Positions 43,988-52,110 are shown, counted from the stretch's first letter. The stretch: DNA of 64,000 nt from an uncultured Bacillota bacterium (GCA_947073765.1 CAMTMZ010000004.1:1-64000); one strand, 5' to 3'. The notes: generated by a model not told the origin, from the sequence alone. Numbers and translations: made by a program.

Positions 43988-44722
43988 TCAGCGGATGCGC
44001 ATGATGGGGACCCGCTGTCCCTCCAGCCGCTGGGCGATGTTCCAGCAGGCCAGGCCGGCGCCCCGGCGGCCCCGGCTGGTGAGGGGCTGGCCCAGATTGG
44101 CGCACAGGATCACCTGGGGATCTTCGGGAACGACGCCGATGAGAGGCAGTCCGGCGGCATCCATGGCGTCGTCAATGGTGGCGCGCAGCTTGCGCAGAAG
44201 CTTGGCTTGGATGCGGTTCATCACCAGATGGATGGTTCTGAGGTGATCCAGCTCCGCCACTGTCCGCTGGGCGTCCCGCAGGGAGGAGGCGTCGTTGGTA
44301 GCGATGACAATGGCCCGGTCCGCCGCGCAGGTGGCAAGGCGGAAGCCGCCGCCCAGGCCGGCGGGCGCGTCAATTAGAATGTAGTCGTAGCCGGAGCGGG
44401 CCTCCTCCAGAAGGGCGCGCACCTTGTCCGCCGTAAGGCTGGCGGGCTGGGTCATGGGTGAGGTGAGGAGGAAAAGACCATTTAGATCAGGGTGCTCTAC
44501 CGCGGCCCGGGCCAGAGGACAGCGGCCCAGGGCCACATCGGAGAAGTCCATCAGGGCCCGGTCGTTCAAGCCCAGAGAGATGTCCAGGTTGCGCAGGCCG
44601 ATATCCATGTCGACGCACAGCACGCGCCTGCCCATGAGGGAGAGGGAGGCGGCCACACCGCCGGTGATGGAGGTCTTCCCTGTGCCGCCCTTTCCGGAGG
44701 TGATGGCAATTACGGTACCCAT
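43988..44722 (-). CDS. MinD-like ParA/MinD-family ATPase
   Basis: The 244-aa protein has the deviant Walker A GKGGTGKTSITGGVA near residue 9, the MinD-like CVDMDIGLRNLDISLGL, switch II LIDAPAGL and NRIQ. It is shorter than typical MinD (about 265 aa) and ends VPIMRIR without an obvious amphipathic membrane-targeting helix. No minC or minE is adjacent. It could be the cell-division MinD or a related positioning ATPase. It has its own promoter. Confidence 0.85.
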   Translation of the reverse strand: MGTVIAITSGKGGTGKTSITGGVAASLSLMGRRVLCVDMDIGLRNLDISLGLNDRALMDFSDVALGRCPLARAAVEHPDLNGLFLLTSPMTQPASLTADKVRALLEEARSGYDYILIDAPAGLGGGFRLATCAADRAIVIATNDASSLRDAQRTVAELDHLRTIHLVMNRIQAKLLRKLRATIDDAMDAAGLPLIGVVPEDPQVILCANLGQPLTSRGRRGAGLACWNIAQRLEGQRVPIMRIR

Positions 44723-44750
44723 GGAAGTTACCTCCTATTTATACAATTTT

Positions 44751-44778
44751 AATATATCACAAAATTCCTACCCGTCAA
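44751..44778 (-). promoter_or_regulatory. Predicted promoter for the MinD-like gene
   Basis: Minus-strand TTGACG (44773-44778), a 16-nt spacer and TATATT (44751-44756), in an AT-rich 120-bp gap downstream of rsmG. The leader is about 20 nt. Confidence 0.55.
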
Positions 44779-44843
44779 CCATTTTTTTGCAAATTTTTAG
44801 AAAAAATTTACAAATCAATCCTAATTTTTGCCGCCGCAGAGGG

Positions 44844-45566
44844 CTAGAGCGGCTCTTTAAGCATCTTTGCCCACCGGCGGGGATAGCCTTTCAGGGTGGG
44901 AGCCAGCTTTTCAATGATGATCAGGCGGTGGGTGATCTGGGCGCCGGGGACGGCGTAATCATGCACCCCCTGGACCCTGCCACCCAGCAGCTTGATGGCG
45001 TGGGCGGCGCCGGACAGCTCCTGGTCACTGTCTACACTTTTCATGGCCAGGAAGCGGCCCCCTACCTTCACGAAGGGGAGGCACAGCTCGCATAGGACCC
45101 GCAGATCAGCCACCGCCCGGGCGGTGGCGAAGTCGAAGCTGTCCCGAAAGCCCTTGACCAGGGCCTGCTCCTCCGCCCGGGCGTGGAGGGTGCGGACGTT
45201 TTGCAGGCTGAGAACGCCGCAGGTCTCCTGCAGCCAGTCCAGCCGCTTGTTCAGGGAATCCAGGAGAGTGACCTCCAGGGAGGGGACCAGCATGTTCAAG
45301 ACCATCCCCGGAAAGCCTGCCCCGGTGCCCACGTCGATGAGGGTTTTGCCCTTAAAATCGCAGAAGCTCAGGAGGGCGGCGCAGTCCAGCATGTGCAGCC
45401 GGGCCACCCCCTCCGGCTCCCGGATGGCGGTGAGGTTCATCACCTGGTTCTTTTTTAGGAGCATCTGGCAGTAACAGTCCAGATTTTGAACGGCAAAGGG
45501 GTCAATCCTGTCTGTCAGGCCGTATTCCGCCAATCCCTCCCGGAGGATATCTGTGATATGCTCCAT
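44844..45566 (-). CDS. rsmG: 16S rRNA (guanine527-N7)-methyltransferase
   Basis: The 240-aa SAM enzyme has NLTAIREPEGVARLHMLDC and the SAM loop DVGTGAGFPGMVLNML near residue 75, then FATARAVADLRVLCEL. It methylates G527 in the 16S 530 loop. In Bacillus it sits next to mnmG and noc; here it is separated from both. Its start is 4 nt from the neighbouring membrane protein gene, which suggests one transcript with mscL. Confidence 0.94.
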   Translation of the reverse strand: MEHITDILREGLAEYGLTDRIDPFAVQNLDCYCQMLLKKNQVMNLTAIREPEGVARLHMLDCAALLSFCDFKGKTLIDVGTGAGFPGMVLNMLVPSLEVTLLDSLNKRLDWLQETCGVLSLQNVRTLHARAEEQALVKGFRDSFDFATARAVADLRVLCELCLPFVKVGGRFLAMKSVDSDQELSGAAHAIKLLGGRVQGVHDYAVPGAQITHRLIIIEKLAPTLKGYPRRWAKMLKEPL

Positions 45567-45569
45567 AGC

Positions 45570-45908
45570 TCAGCCTCCGAAGTTGGACATCAGTCCGGCG
45601 ACGCCAATAGGGAGGGTAGCGGCGGCCAGCAGCCAGCACAGGGCCGCCAACACGATGGCGGGCCATTTGCTGGGCTTTCCGGTGGTCCGCCAGGATACCA
45701 GTGCCAGGACTCCCAGGCCGATGAGGCCGGGAACGGTGAGCAGGGGGCCCAGGTTGCCCAGGCCGGTGGCGGTGAAGAAAAAGTAGGTGGTGAGGGCCAG
45801 CAGGATCAGGGCGTAGGCCAGGCCAATCCAGGCCAGGGTGCGCTTGACAGGGGAGGAGGGGGTGAAGCTGTGTTCTTTTTCCTCCGGGAGAGGCTTGTGT
45901 TCCGCCAT
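45570..45908 (-). CDS. Small three-helix membrane protein, unknown
   Basis: The 112-aa protein has a polar N-terminus (MAEHKPLPEEKEHS) and three hydrophobic helices at about 24-46, 52-72 and 84-106, with a Gly-rich end. It is packed between mscL (touching) and rsmG (3-nt gap). The tight packing supports a real gene. No family is recognised. Confidence 0.7.
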   Translation of the reverse strand: MAEHKPLPEEKEHSFTPSSPVKRTLAWIGLAYALILLALTTYFFFTATGLGNLGPLLTVPGLIGLGVLALVSWRTTGKPSKWPAIVLAALCWLLAAATLPIGVAGLMSNFGG

Positions 45909-46304
45909 TTATTTGTTCTCCTTTAGCAGGTCGCGGATCTCGGTGAGCAGCTTTTCCTCAGCAGAGGGCTCGGGAGGCGCGGGCTCCTCGGCGGGGGTCT
46001 CCTCTTTTTTCCGGTGGAAGCGGTTGAGGGTTTTGATCATGCAGAACACCACAAAAGCCATAACCAGGAAGTTGAGGACAGCCTGGATGAAGTTTCCGTA
46101 GGCGATGACCGCCCCGTTTATCGTGAGCGTGAGGGTGGAAAAAGAGATGCTGCCGGTGAAGATGCCCAGCAGGGGCATGATGACATCGTTAATCAGGGAG
46201 GTGGTGATGGTGCTGAAGGCTCCGCCGATGATGACACCGACGGCCATATCCATCACGTTGCCCCGGGCAATGAACTGCTTGAACTCTTCCATGAATTTTT
46301 TCAT
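45909..46304 (-). CDS. mscL: Large-conductance mechanosensitive channel
   Basis: The 131-aa protein starts MKKFMEEFKQFIARGNVMDMAVGVIIGGAF. This pattern of an amphipathic N-terminus and first helix is specific to MscL; a second helix FLVMAFVVFCMIKTLNRF and a C-terminal coiled bundle follow. It is a pentameric emergency valve for osmotic downshock. Confidence 0.95.
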   Translation of the reverse strand: MKKFMEEFKQFIARGNVMDMAVGVIIGGAFSTITTSLINDVIMPLLGIFTGSISFSTLTLTINGAVIAYGNFIQAVLNFLVMAFVVFCMIKTLNRFHRKKEETPAEEPAPPEPSAEEKLLTEIRDLLKENK

Positions 46305-46329
46305 GTGTGACCTCCGTTTTCAGGGCCGG

Positions 46330-47088
46330 TTACCAGTGGCCCTTATCCATGGTGCGCATGTGGGTTTGCTTTACGCCCATTTGCAGGTTGTACAGCGTTT
46401 TGCTCAGGGAGGCGGTCTCCTGTTCGGTGAGCTGGGCAAAGAGGACGCCGTACCAGAACTTGCCGGGGCTGTGCTCTACGCAGCGGACAATTTGGCCCAG
46501 GAAGTTCAGCGGCGCGTATTCGTCCAGTTTTACCCGGATGCGCAGCACCTCATCCTCCATATGGATATACTCCGACTCTACACAGCAGCCGCCGGTGCTG
46601 ATGTTGACCAGCTGGCACTCCTCGGGATTTTTGTAGTGGTCGTCCTCCTTGCGGTAGAGGGAGACCGGGGCGGTATAGGGCAGGCGGAAGGTATCCCGGT
46701 TTTCGGAGTGGCTTTCCACCTTTAGATCCTTGAGGGAGAAGACGGTGCGGGTGGATTCGCTGACCACGGCGCTGAGACTGATGGGGATCAGTTTTTTGTC
46801 GTAACCGTTGAGGGAGACCGAGGAGTTGATAGGGACAACCTTGAAGGACAGATCGCCGGGCAGGCGGCCCATGGTCAGGGTGTCTTCCGTGAGTTGAGTG
46901 ATCCGGCCGGTGAGGATGGGGATGCCGTCTTTGGTCATGGCGTCCAGGCGCATCCCCTCAAAGAGCTGGCCGGTGGGGGCTGTTTCGGAGCGGACAGGCT
47001 GGACGGGCTGGTGGGTCTGTTCCTCCTCCAGCAGCTCGTCCTCGTCCTCCTCGTCGGCCTCTTTGGAGAGGAATGAAAAAATACCCAT
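46330..47088 (-). CDS. PilZ-domain protein (YcgR-like c-di-GMP receptor)
   Basis: The 252-aa protein has an acidic N-terminal stretch, a YcgR-N-like beta domain (about 40-120), and a PilZ domain with the c-di-GMP motifs RDTFR (RxxxR) near residue 130 and NISTGG (N/DxSxxG) near 163. Both arginines and the Ser/Gly residues are present, so binding is likely. Such proteins act as flagellar brakes or envelope regulators. No motility gene is in the window. It follows serS by 20 nt. Confidence 0.88.
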   Translation of the reverse strand: MGIFSFLSKEADEEDEDELLEEEQTHQPVQPVRSETAPTGQLFEGMRLDAMTKDGIPILTGRITQLTEDTLTMGRLPGDLSFKVVPINSSVSLNGYDKKLIPISLSAVVSESTRTVFSLKDLKVESHSENRDTFRLPYTAPVSLYRKEDDHYKNPEECQLVNISTGGCCVESEYIHMEDEVLRIRVKLDEYAPLNFLGQIVRCVEHSPGKFWYGVLFAQLTEQETASLSKTLYNLQMGVKQTHMRTMDKGHW

Positions 47089-47108
47089 AACAGTGCCTCC
47101 TTATATAA

Positions 47109-48413
47109 TCACTTGTTTTTGGGGAGCATGACTTCCAGGCCGCCCATGTAGGGCCGAAGGACCTGGGGGATAACGACGCTGCCGTCGGCCTGGAGATTGT
47201 TCTCCAGGAAAGCGATGAGCATGCGGGGTGGGGCGACCACAGTGTTGTTCAGAGTGTGGGGGAGATAGGTGCCCTTTTCCCCCTTGACCCGCATTTTCAG
47301 GCGGCGGGCCTGGGCGTCTCCCAGGTTGGAGCAGGAGCAGACCTCAAAATATTTTTTCTGCCGGGGGGACCAGGCCTCGATGTCGCAGGATTTTACCTTT
47401 AAGTCCGCCAGGTCACCGGAGCAGCACTCCAGCTGACGCACCGGGATGTCCAGAGAGCGGAACAGCTCCACACTGTATCGCCACATCTTTTCGTACCAGT
47501 CCATGGAGTCCTCGGGCCGGCAGACTACAATCATCTCCTGCTTTTCAAACTGGTGGATGCGGTAGACCCCCCGCTCCTCAATGCCGTGGGAGCCCTTCTC
47601 CTTGCGGAAGCAGGGAGAGTAGGAGGTGAGGGTCTGGGGGAGGGAGGCCTCAGGGATGATCTGGTCGATGAACTTGCCGATCATGGAGTGTTCGCTGGTG
47701 CCGATCAGATACAGGTCCTCCCCCTCGATCTTGTACATCATGGCCTCCATATCAGTCTGGGACATGACGCCCTCCACCACGTTGCCGTGGATCATGAAGG
47801 GGGGGATGCAGAAGGTGAAGCCTTTGCCGATCATAAAGTCTCGGGCGTAGGCCAGCACCGCCTCGTGGAGACGGGCCACGTCGCCCAACAGGTAGTAGAA
47901 GCCGCTGCCCGACACCCGGCCGGCGGCATCCATGTCCACGCCGTTGAAGCGCTCCATAATCTCGGTGTGGTAGGGGATGTCAAAGTCAGGCACCTTGGCC
48001 TCACCGAACCGCTCTACCTCTACGTTGGCGGAGTCGTCGGGGCCAATGGGAACGGAGGGGTCGATGATGTTGGGGATGACCAGCATGATTTTCCGGATTT
48101 CCTCGGCCAGCTCGGTCTCCTGTCCCTCCAACAGGGCAAGGCGGTCGGCATTGGCCTTCACCTTGGCCTTGGCCTCCTCCGCCTCAGCCAGCTTGGAGGG
48201 GTCCTTCTTGGCCTGGCCCATGAGCATCCCCACATGCTTGGACAGGGTGTTCCGGGCGGCCCGGAGCTCGTTGGCCTCGGACATGGCGGCCCGATTCCGG
48301 GCGTCCAGCTCCAGGACCTGGTCTACCAGAGGGAGTTTCTCCTCCTGAAACTTCTTTTTAATGTTTTCCTTTACCACATCGGGATTTTCCCGGAGGAATC
48401 GGATGTCAAGCAT
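47109..48413 (-). CDS. serS: Seryl-tRNA synthetase
   Basis: The 434-aa class II enzyme has an N-terminal coiled-coil arm (residues about 25-105) for binding the tRNA long variable arm. TSEHSMIGK, motif 2 SPCFRKEKGSHGIEERGVYRIHQFEK, and motif 3 NNTVVAPPRMLIAFLEN follow. No serine T-box is visible in the 160 bp upstream; a parS site is there instead, 32 bp before the start codon. Confidence 0.95.
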   Translation of the reverse strand: MLDIRFLRENPDVVKENIKKKFQEEKLPLVDQVLELDARNRAAMSEANELRAARNTLSKHVGMLMGQAKKDPSKLAEAEEAKAKVKANADRLALLEGQETELAEEIRKIMLVIPNIIDPSVPIGPDDSANVEVERFGEAKVPDFDIPYHTEIMERFNGVDMDAAGRVSGSGFYYLLGDVARLHEAVLAYARDFMIGKGFTFCIPPFMIHGNVVEGVMSQTDMEAMMYKIEGEDLYLIGTSEHSMIGKFIDQIIPEASLPQTLTSYSPCFRKEKGSHGIEERGVYRIHQFEKQEMIVVCRPEDSMDWYEKMWRYSVELFRSLDIPVRQLECCSGDLADLKVKSCDIEAWSPRQKKYFEVCSCSNLGDAQARRLKMRVKGEKGTYLPHTLNNTVVAPPRMLIAFLENNLQADGSVVIPQVLRPYMGGLEVMLPKNK

Positions 48414-48445
48414 GATATTCTCTCCTTACTGTATGATAGGGTAAA

Positions 48446-48461
48446 TGTTTCACGTGAAACG
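48446..48461. other. parS: parS site (15/16)
   Basis: TGTTTCACGTGAAACG matches the Bacillus-type consensus at 15 of 16 bases and includes the full 14-bp core. It lies in the serS upstream region, about 0.75 kb past the parB gene end. Confidence 0.88.
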
Positions 48462-48580
48462 CTGTTGTTTAAAAGTCCGTTTTGTGGGGAACGCCCGCCG
48501 GCGGGCACGCTCCGCTGACCTGCTTCTCGCGCCAAATCGGATCCGCTTGCCGGGCTCCGCTTTGGGGCCGCCTCCGGGGG

Positions 48581-49219
48581 CTATTTGACAACCTTTCCCC
48601 GAATTTCCATATATCGGTCATAGGGGGAGAAGCGGTCAGTGCCGGTGGTGTTCTCCTTGGGGAGATTCTCGACCAGCTGTCCAGAGGCCGACTCCATGGC
48701 GGTGATGAGCTGTTTGCAGAGGGTCGTCTTGCCCCGAACGTAGGCCTCGTTAATCTGCCAGAAATAGTCCATAGCCTCTGTTGTCCAGGTGTGGACATTT
48801 TCCAGGTTGGAGTAGGAATCGGTCAGCCCGTCGTGAAGGAGCTCCAATTCCTGGGCGGTTTCTTTTTGCAATGCAACTTCTTTTTCCAGGTTCTGCACTT
48901 GGGCCTTTAGCGCCGCGTTTTCCTCCATCAGGCCCTGGAGGGTTTGAACCGCGGAGGCTGACTGCTTTAAATCGTCGATCTGCTGCTGGCTCTGCCGCCG
49001 TTCCATCATAAAGGTGTAGAGCAGCAGGATGAAGGCAGCCATAAACAGCACGCCGATGTATCGAAAGACCGACCTGCGGCGCTTGCGCTGCTGGGCCTTG
49101 CGGCGGCGGACGTCCTGATCCGGCGGTGGGGGACGGCGCTTGCGCGTGCTGTCTTCAGGGAAACGGTGGGCGTCCTCGATAAAGGGATCGCCGCGGCTTC
49201 GGCCGCGATTTTCAGACAT
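48581..49219 (-). CDS. Membrane-anchored coiled-coil protein coupled to parB
   Basis: The 212-aa protein has a highly basic cytoplasmic N-terminus (RKRRPPPPDQDVRRRKAQQRKRRR), one membrane helix (about 54-72), a coiled coil (about 75-125, QQQIDDLKQSASAVQTLQGL and on) and a mixed C-terminal part. ATG at 49219 follows AGGGAGG and overlaps the end of parB by 8 nt, so translation is probably coupled. It does not look like the DUF4446 protein common after parB in Clostridia. Topology places the coiled coil outside the cell. Function unknown. Confidence 0.78.
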   Translation of the reverse strand: MSENRGRSRGDPFIEDAHRFPEDSTRKRRPPPPDQDVRRRKAQQRKRRRSVFRYIGVLFMAAFILLLYTFMMERRQSQQQIDDLKQSASAVQTLQGLMEENAALKAQVQNLEKEVALQKETAQELELLHDGLTDSYSNLENVHTWTTEAMDYFWQINEAYVRGKTTLCKQLITAMESASGQLVENLPKENTTGTDRFSPYDRYMEIRGKVVK

Positions 49220-50105
49220 CCTGCCCACCTCCCTGGGATTTTAAACTCTGAAGCAGGGCCAGCAGGGTCTCCAGGTCCTGTTCGTTATAGTACTCCAGCT
49301 CAATTCGGCCCTTTTTGCCCTTGTGGGCGATTTTTACCTTGCGGCCCAGCCGGCCGGCCAGGTCCTTCTCCAGCTCCCCGAGATAGAGGGAGAGATTGGG
49401 GAGCTGTTCCTTAGGCTTCTCCGTTTTCTCCTTTTGGAGGGTCTTGATCAGGGCCTCCGTCTGCCGGACGGAGAGCTGGCCCTCCACCACCTGTCTGGCG
49501 GCCTCCTGCTGAAGCGCGGCGGTGGGGGCCCCCAGGATGGCACGGGCGTGGCCGGCGGACAGGGAGCCCTCCTCCACCAGGGTCATGACCTCATCGGGCA
49601 GGGCCAACAGGCGCAGGGTGTTGGTGATAGCGGGGCGGGATTTGCCCATCTGCTGGGCCACCTGCTCCTGGGTCAGGCCGTAATCTTCCATCAGGGAGCG
49701 GTAGCCCCGGGCCTCTTCGGCGGGATTCAGGTCCTCCCGCTGCAGGTTTTCGATAAGACCCAGCTCCATCACCTTGCGGTCGTCCGCCTCGATGATGACG
49801 GCGGGGACCTCCTGCAGGCCCGCGGCCTTGGCCGCCCGCCACCGCCGCTCCCCGGCGATGATCTGATAGTAGCCGCTGGACAGCCGGCGCACCGTCAGGG
49901 GCTGGATGATGCCGTGGACCTGGATGGACTGGGTCAGGTCGTCCAGCGCGCCCTGCTCAAACCGCTTTCGGGGCTGGTTTAGCCCCGGCTCCACCTGGGA
50001 GATAGGGAGAGTAACCGAGCCCTCTCCCTGGGCGGGCAGCTCCGGATCACCCAGGAGGGCATTTAAGCCCCTGCCCAGTCCCAGCTCCGCGTTTCGTTTT
50101 GCCAT
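49212..50105 (-). CDS. parB: Chromosome partitioning protein ParB (Spo0J)
   Basis: The 297-aa protein has ISQVEPGLNQPRKRFEQGAL, the CTPase domain boxes IIAGERRWRAAK and LIENLQREDLNP with the GERR motif, the HTH (LTQEQVAQQMGKSRPAITNTLRLL) and a C-terminal dimer domain. It loads on parS and recruits SMC. ATG at 50105 follows GCGAGGTAAC. It starts 4 nt after parA. Confidence 0.96.
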   Translation of the reverse strand: MAKRNAELGLGRGLNALLGDPELPAQGEGSVTLPISQVEPGLNQPRKRFEQGALDDLTQSIQVHGIIQPLTVRRLSSGYYQIIAGERRWRAAKAAGLQEVPAVIIEADDRKVMELGLIENLQREDLNPAEEARGYRSLMEDYGLTQEQVAQQMGKSRPAITNTLRLLALPDEVMTLVEEGSLSAGHARAILGAPTAALQQEAARQVVEGQLSVRQTEALIKTLQKEKTEKPKEQLPNLSLYLGELEKDLAGRLGRKVKIAHKGKKGRIELEYYNEQDLETLLALLQSLKSQGGGQDV

Positions 50106-50109
50106 ATTG

Positions 50110-50862
50110 TTACCTCGCAATCATTTCTTCCGCCAGCAGCTTATAGGCCTCGGCGCCCCGGGAGTAGGGGTCGTAGGCGCTGATGGGCTTGCCGTGGCTG
50201 GGCGCCTCGGAGAGGCGGACATTTCGGGGAATGACAGTGGCGTAGACCTGGCCGGGAAAGTGGCGCTTGACCTCCTCCGCTACCTGGAGGGAGAGGTTGG
50301 TCCGGCTGTCGAACATGGTGAGCAGCACGCCCTCCATCGTCAGGCCGGGGTTCAACTTCCGCTTGACCAGACGGACAGTGGACAGCAGGTCGCTCAGTCC
50401 CTCCAGGGCGTAATACTCGCACTGTACCGGCACCAGAAGGGAGTGAGCGGCGCACAGGGCGTTGACGGTGAGCAGCTCTAGGGAGGGGGGACAGTCGATG
50501 AAGATAAAATCGTACTGGGGCGCCAGGGCGGCCAGGGCATTTTTCAGCAGCTGATCCCGGTTGTCCAGGCCGATCATCTCCACCCCGGCGCCGGCCAGGG
50601 CCTTGTTGGAGGGGAGCACACTGCCGTACTGTGTGGACACCACCGCTCGGGCCGGATCGGCACCGCTGACCAGCAGGTCATAGACGTTGGGGGAGGCGGT
50701 GTTTTTGTCCACCCCCATGCCGGAGGTGGCGTTGGCCTGGGGATCAAAGTCACACAGCAGCACCCGCTGGCCCAGAGCGTGGAGGGCGGCAGTAATGTTG
50801 ACGGTGGTTGTGGTTTTACCCACACCTCCCTTTTGATTGACAACGGCAATGATTTTAGCCAT
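50110..50862 (-). CDS. parA: Chromosome partitioning ATPase ParA (Soj)
   Basis: The 250-aa protein has the deviant Walker A QKGGVGKTTTTVN, LCDFDPQANATSGMG, the Walker B-type FIFIDCPPSLELLTVNAL and the usual C-terminal VRLSEAPSHGKPI. It forms dynamic gradients that act on ParB and DnaA. It is downstream of noc, with a terminator and parS between, and is followed by parB. Confidence 0.96.
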   Translation of the reverse strand: MAKIIAVVNQKGGVGKTTTTVNITAALHALGQRVLLCDFDPQANATSGMGVDKNTASPNVYDLLVSGADPARAVVSTQYGSVLPSNKALAGAGVEMIGLDNRDQLLKNALAALAPQYDFIFIDCPPSLELLTVNALCAAHSLLVPVQCEYYALEGLSDLLSTVRLVKRKLNPGLTMEGVLLTMFDSRTNLSLQVAEEVKRHFPGQVYATVIPRNVRLSEAPSHGKPISAYDPYSRGAEAYKLLAEEMIAR

Positions 50863-50959
50863 GGGCAGGGCCTCCTTGCGGATGATAAAATGGTAAGGTT
50901 ATGCAGTTCATCATTATATCAACCGCCGGAATAGATTTCAACTGTTTTTCCGCATTTCT

Positions 50960-50993
50960 TAAAAAGAACATGGGAGCCGCATAAGCGGCTCCC
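50960..50993 (-). terminator. Terminator between noc and parA, abutting parS
   Basis: A 9-bp stem GGGAGCCGC/GCGGCTCCC with a 4-nt loop is followed on the minus strand by ATGTTCTTTTT. The parS site starts 2 nt from the stem on the noc side. Confidence 0.82.
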
Positions 50994-50994
50994 A

Positions 50995-51010
50995 TGTTTC
51001 ACGTGAAACA
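50995..51010. other. parS: Perfect parS site
   Basis: TGTTTCACGTGAAACA matches the 16-bp consensus exactly. It lies between the noc stop codon and the noc terminator, within 0.9 kb of parB. Confidence 0.97.
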
Positions 51011-51017
51011 TGCCGGG

Positions 51018-51827
51018 TCAGCCCGCCCGGCGGGGAATATGGATGGTGAGCATGATCTCCTCCTCTGAGTCCTGACGGCTGCATTGGGCGTCCACTCCGG
51101 CGGAGCGCATGATGTCCAGACTGCGGGTAATGGTGTTCAGGAACAGACGCACGTCCTTGATGACGAAGGTGGGCCGCCTGCGGGCGGGAGGGGCCTTGGA
51201 GAGAAGAATGCCGTCAACCAGGGTCTCGGTCTGGGCCACGGTGAGGCTGTCCTCTACCACTTGACGGGCGGCCTCCAGCTGCTGCTCGGGGGCGTTCAGG
51301 CGCAGCAGGGCCCGGGCGTGGCGCTCGGAGGCTCCGTGGCCCCGGAGAAGCTCCAGCACCTCCTGGGGCAGCTTCAGCAGCCGCAGCTTATTGGCCACGG
51401 CGGACTGACTTTTGCCGATGCGCCGGGCTACCTCCTCCTGGGAGATGTGGTAGGCGTCGATGAGGCGGCGGAGGGCAAGGGCTTCCTCCCAGAAGTCCAG
51501 GTCTCTGCGCTGAAGATTTTCTACCAGGGCGAGCAGGGAGGAGGACTGGCTGTCTGTATGGATGGACAGGCACGGGACGGCGTCTAAGCCGGCCAGCTTG
51601 GCCGCCCGCAGGCGGCGCTCCCCGGCGACCAGCTCCCACTGGCCGTTTCTCCGGCGGACGGTGAGGGGCTGGAGAACGCCCAGCTCTTGGATGGACTGGG
51701 AGAGCTCCTCCAGCTCGGGCTGGGTGAAAATGCGGCGGGGCTGATAAGGATTGGGCTGAATAGCGTCCACGGGGAGAAACAGGACCTTTCCGGTTTCAAA
51801 GACCCCCTTCTTTTGCAGCGGCCACAT
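51018..51827 (-). CDS. noc: Nucleoid occlusion protein Noc (ParB paralogue)
   Basis: The 269-aa ParB-family protein has IQPNPYQPRRIFTQPELEEL, VAGERRLRAAKLAGL, VENLQRRDLDFWEEALALRRL and the HTH ISQEEVARRIGKSQSAVANKLRLL. A short N-terminus (MWPLQKKGVFETGKV) may be the amphipathic membrane anchor. F-W-E-E-A in place of the ParB N-P-x-E-E-A box and the second position next to parAB fit Noc. AAAGGTGG precedes the ATG. Confidence 0.85.
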   Translation of the reverse strand: MWPLQKKGVFETGKVLFLPVDAIQPNPYQPRRIFTQPELEELSQSIQELGVLQPLTVRRRNGQWELVAGERRLRAAKLAGLDAVPCLSIHTDSQSSSLLALVENLQRRDLDFWEEALALRRLIDAYHISQEEVARRIGKSQSAVANKLRLLKLPQEVLELLRGHGASERHARALLRLNAPEQQLEAARQVVEDSLTVAQTETLVDGILLSKAPPARRRPTFVIKDVRLFLNTITRSLDIMRSAGVDAQCSRQDSEEEIMLTIHIPRRAG

Positions 51828-52056
51828 GGGGATACCACCTTTCTCATATGTATCGAGCCGCGGTATGCGGCTGTATGGCTATAGTTTACCATAAATTGGA
51901 AAATAGGCCGTCGAAGCATGTCGCGCCTGAAAAATTTCCCGGGGAAGGACAGAAGCGCCGTCAGGCCAGTCCGGCGGGTTGGAATATTTTGGAGAAAAAG
52001 GAAGAATCCGGACCCAAAGATTGTACAAAATTCGGGGGGAAACCTGAAAAAGGGTA
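51828..52056. other. Gene-free stretch between noc and xpt
   Basis: It contains the leftward noc upstream region and a Noc-site-like sequence at 51934-51947. No known riboswitch pattern was found; in particular the conserved purine-riboswitch core was looked for and not seen. ORFs 51848-52060 and 51918-52148 show no family signal. Confidence 0.5.
51934..51947. promoter_or_regulatory. Noc-binding-site-like sequence (12/14)
   Basis: ATTTCCCGGGGAAG matches the Bacillus NBS consensus ATTTCCCGGGAAAT at 12 of 14 positions. It lies about 105 bp upstream of noc. Confidence 0.35.
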
Positions 52057-52085
52057 TTGAAAATTCAAAAGATTTACGGTACAAT
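52057..52085 (+). promoter_or_regulatory. Predicted promoter for xpt
   Basis: TTGAAA (52057-52062), a 17-nt spacer and TACAAT (52080-52085). The leader before the start codon would be about 73 nt. Confidence 0.6.
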
Positions 52086-52110
52086 GTAGCCGTGATAATT
52101 TTCGCAAAAG

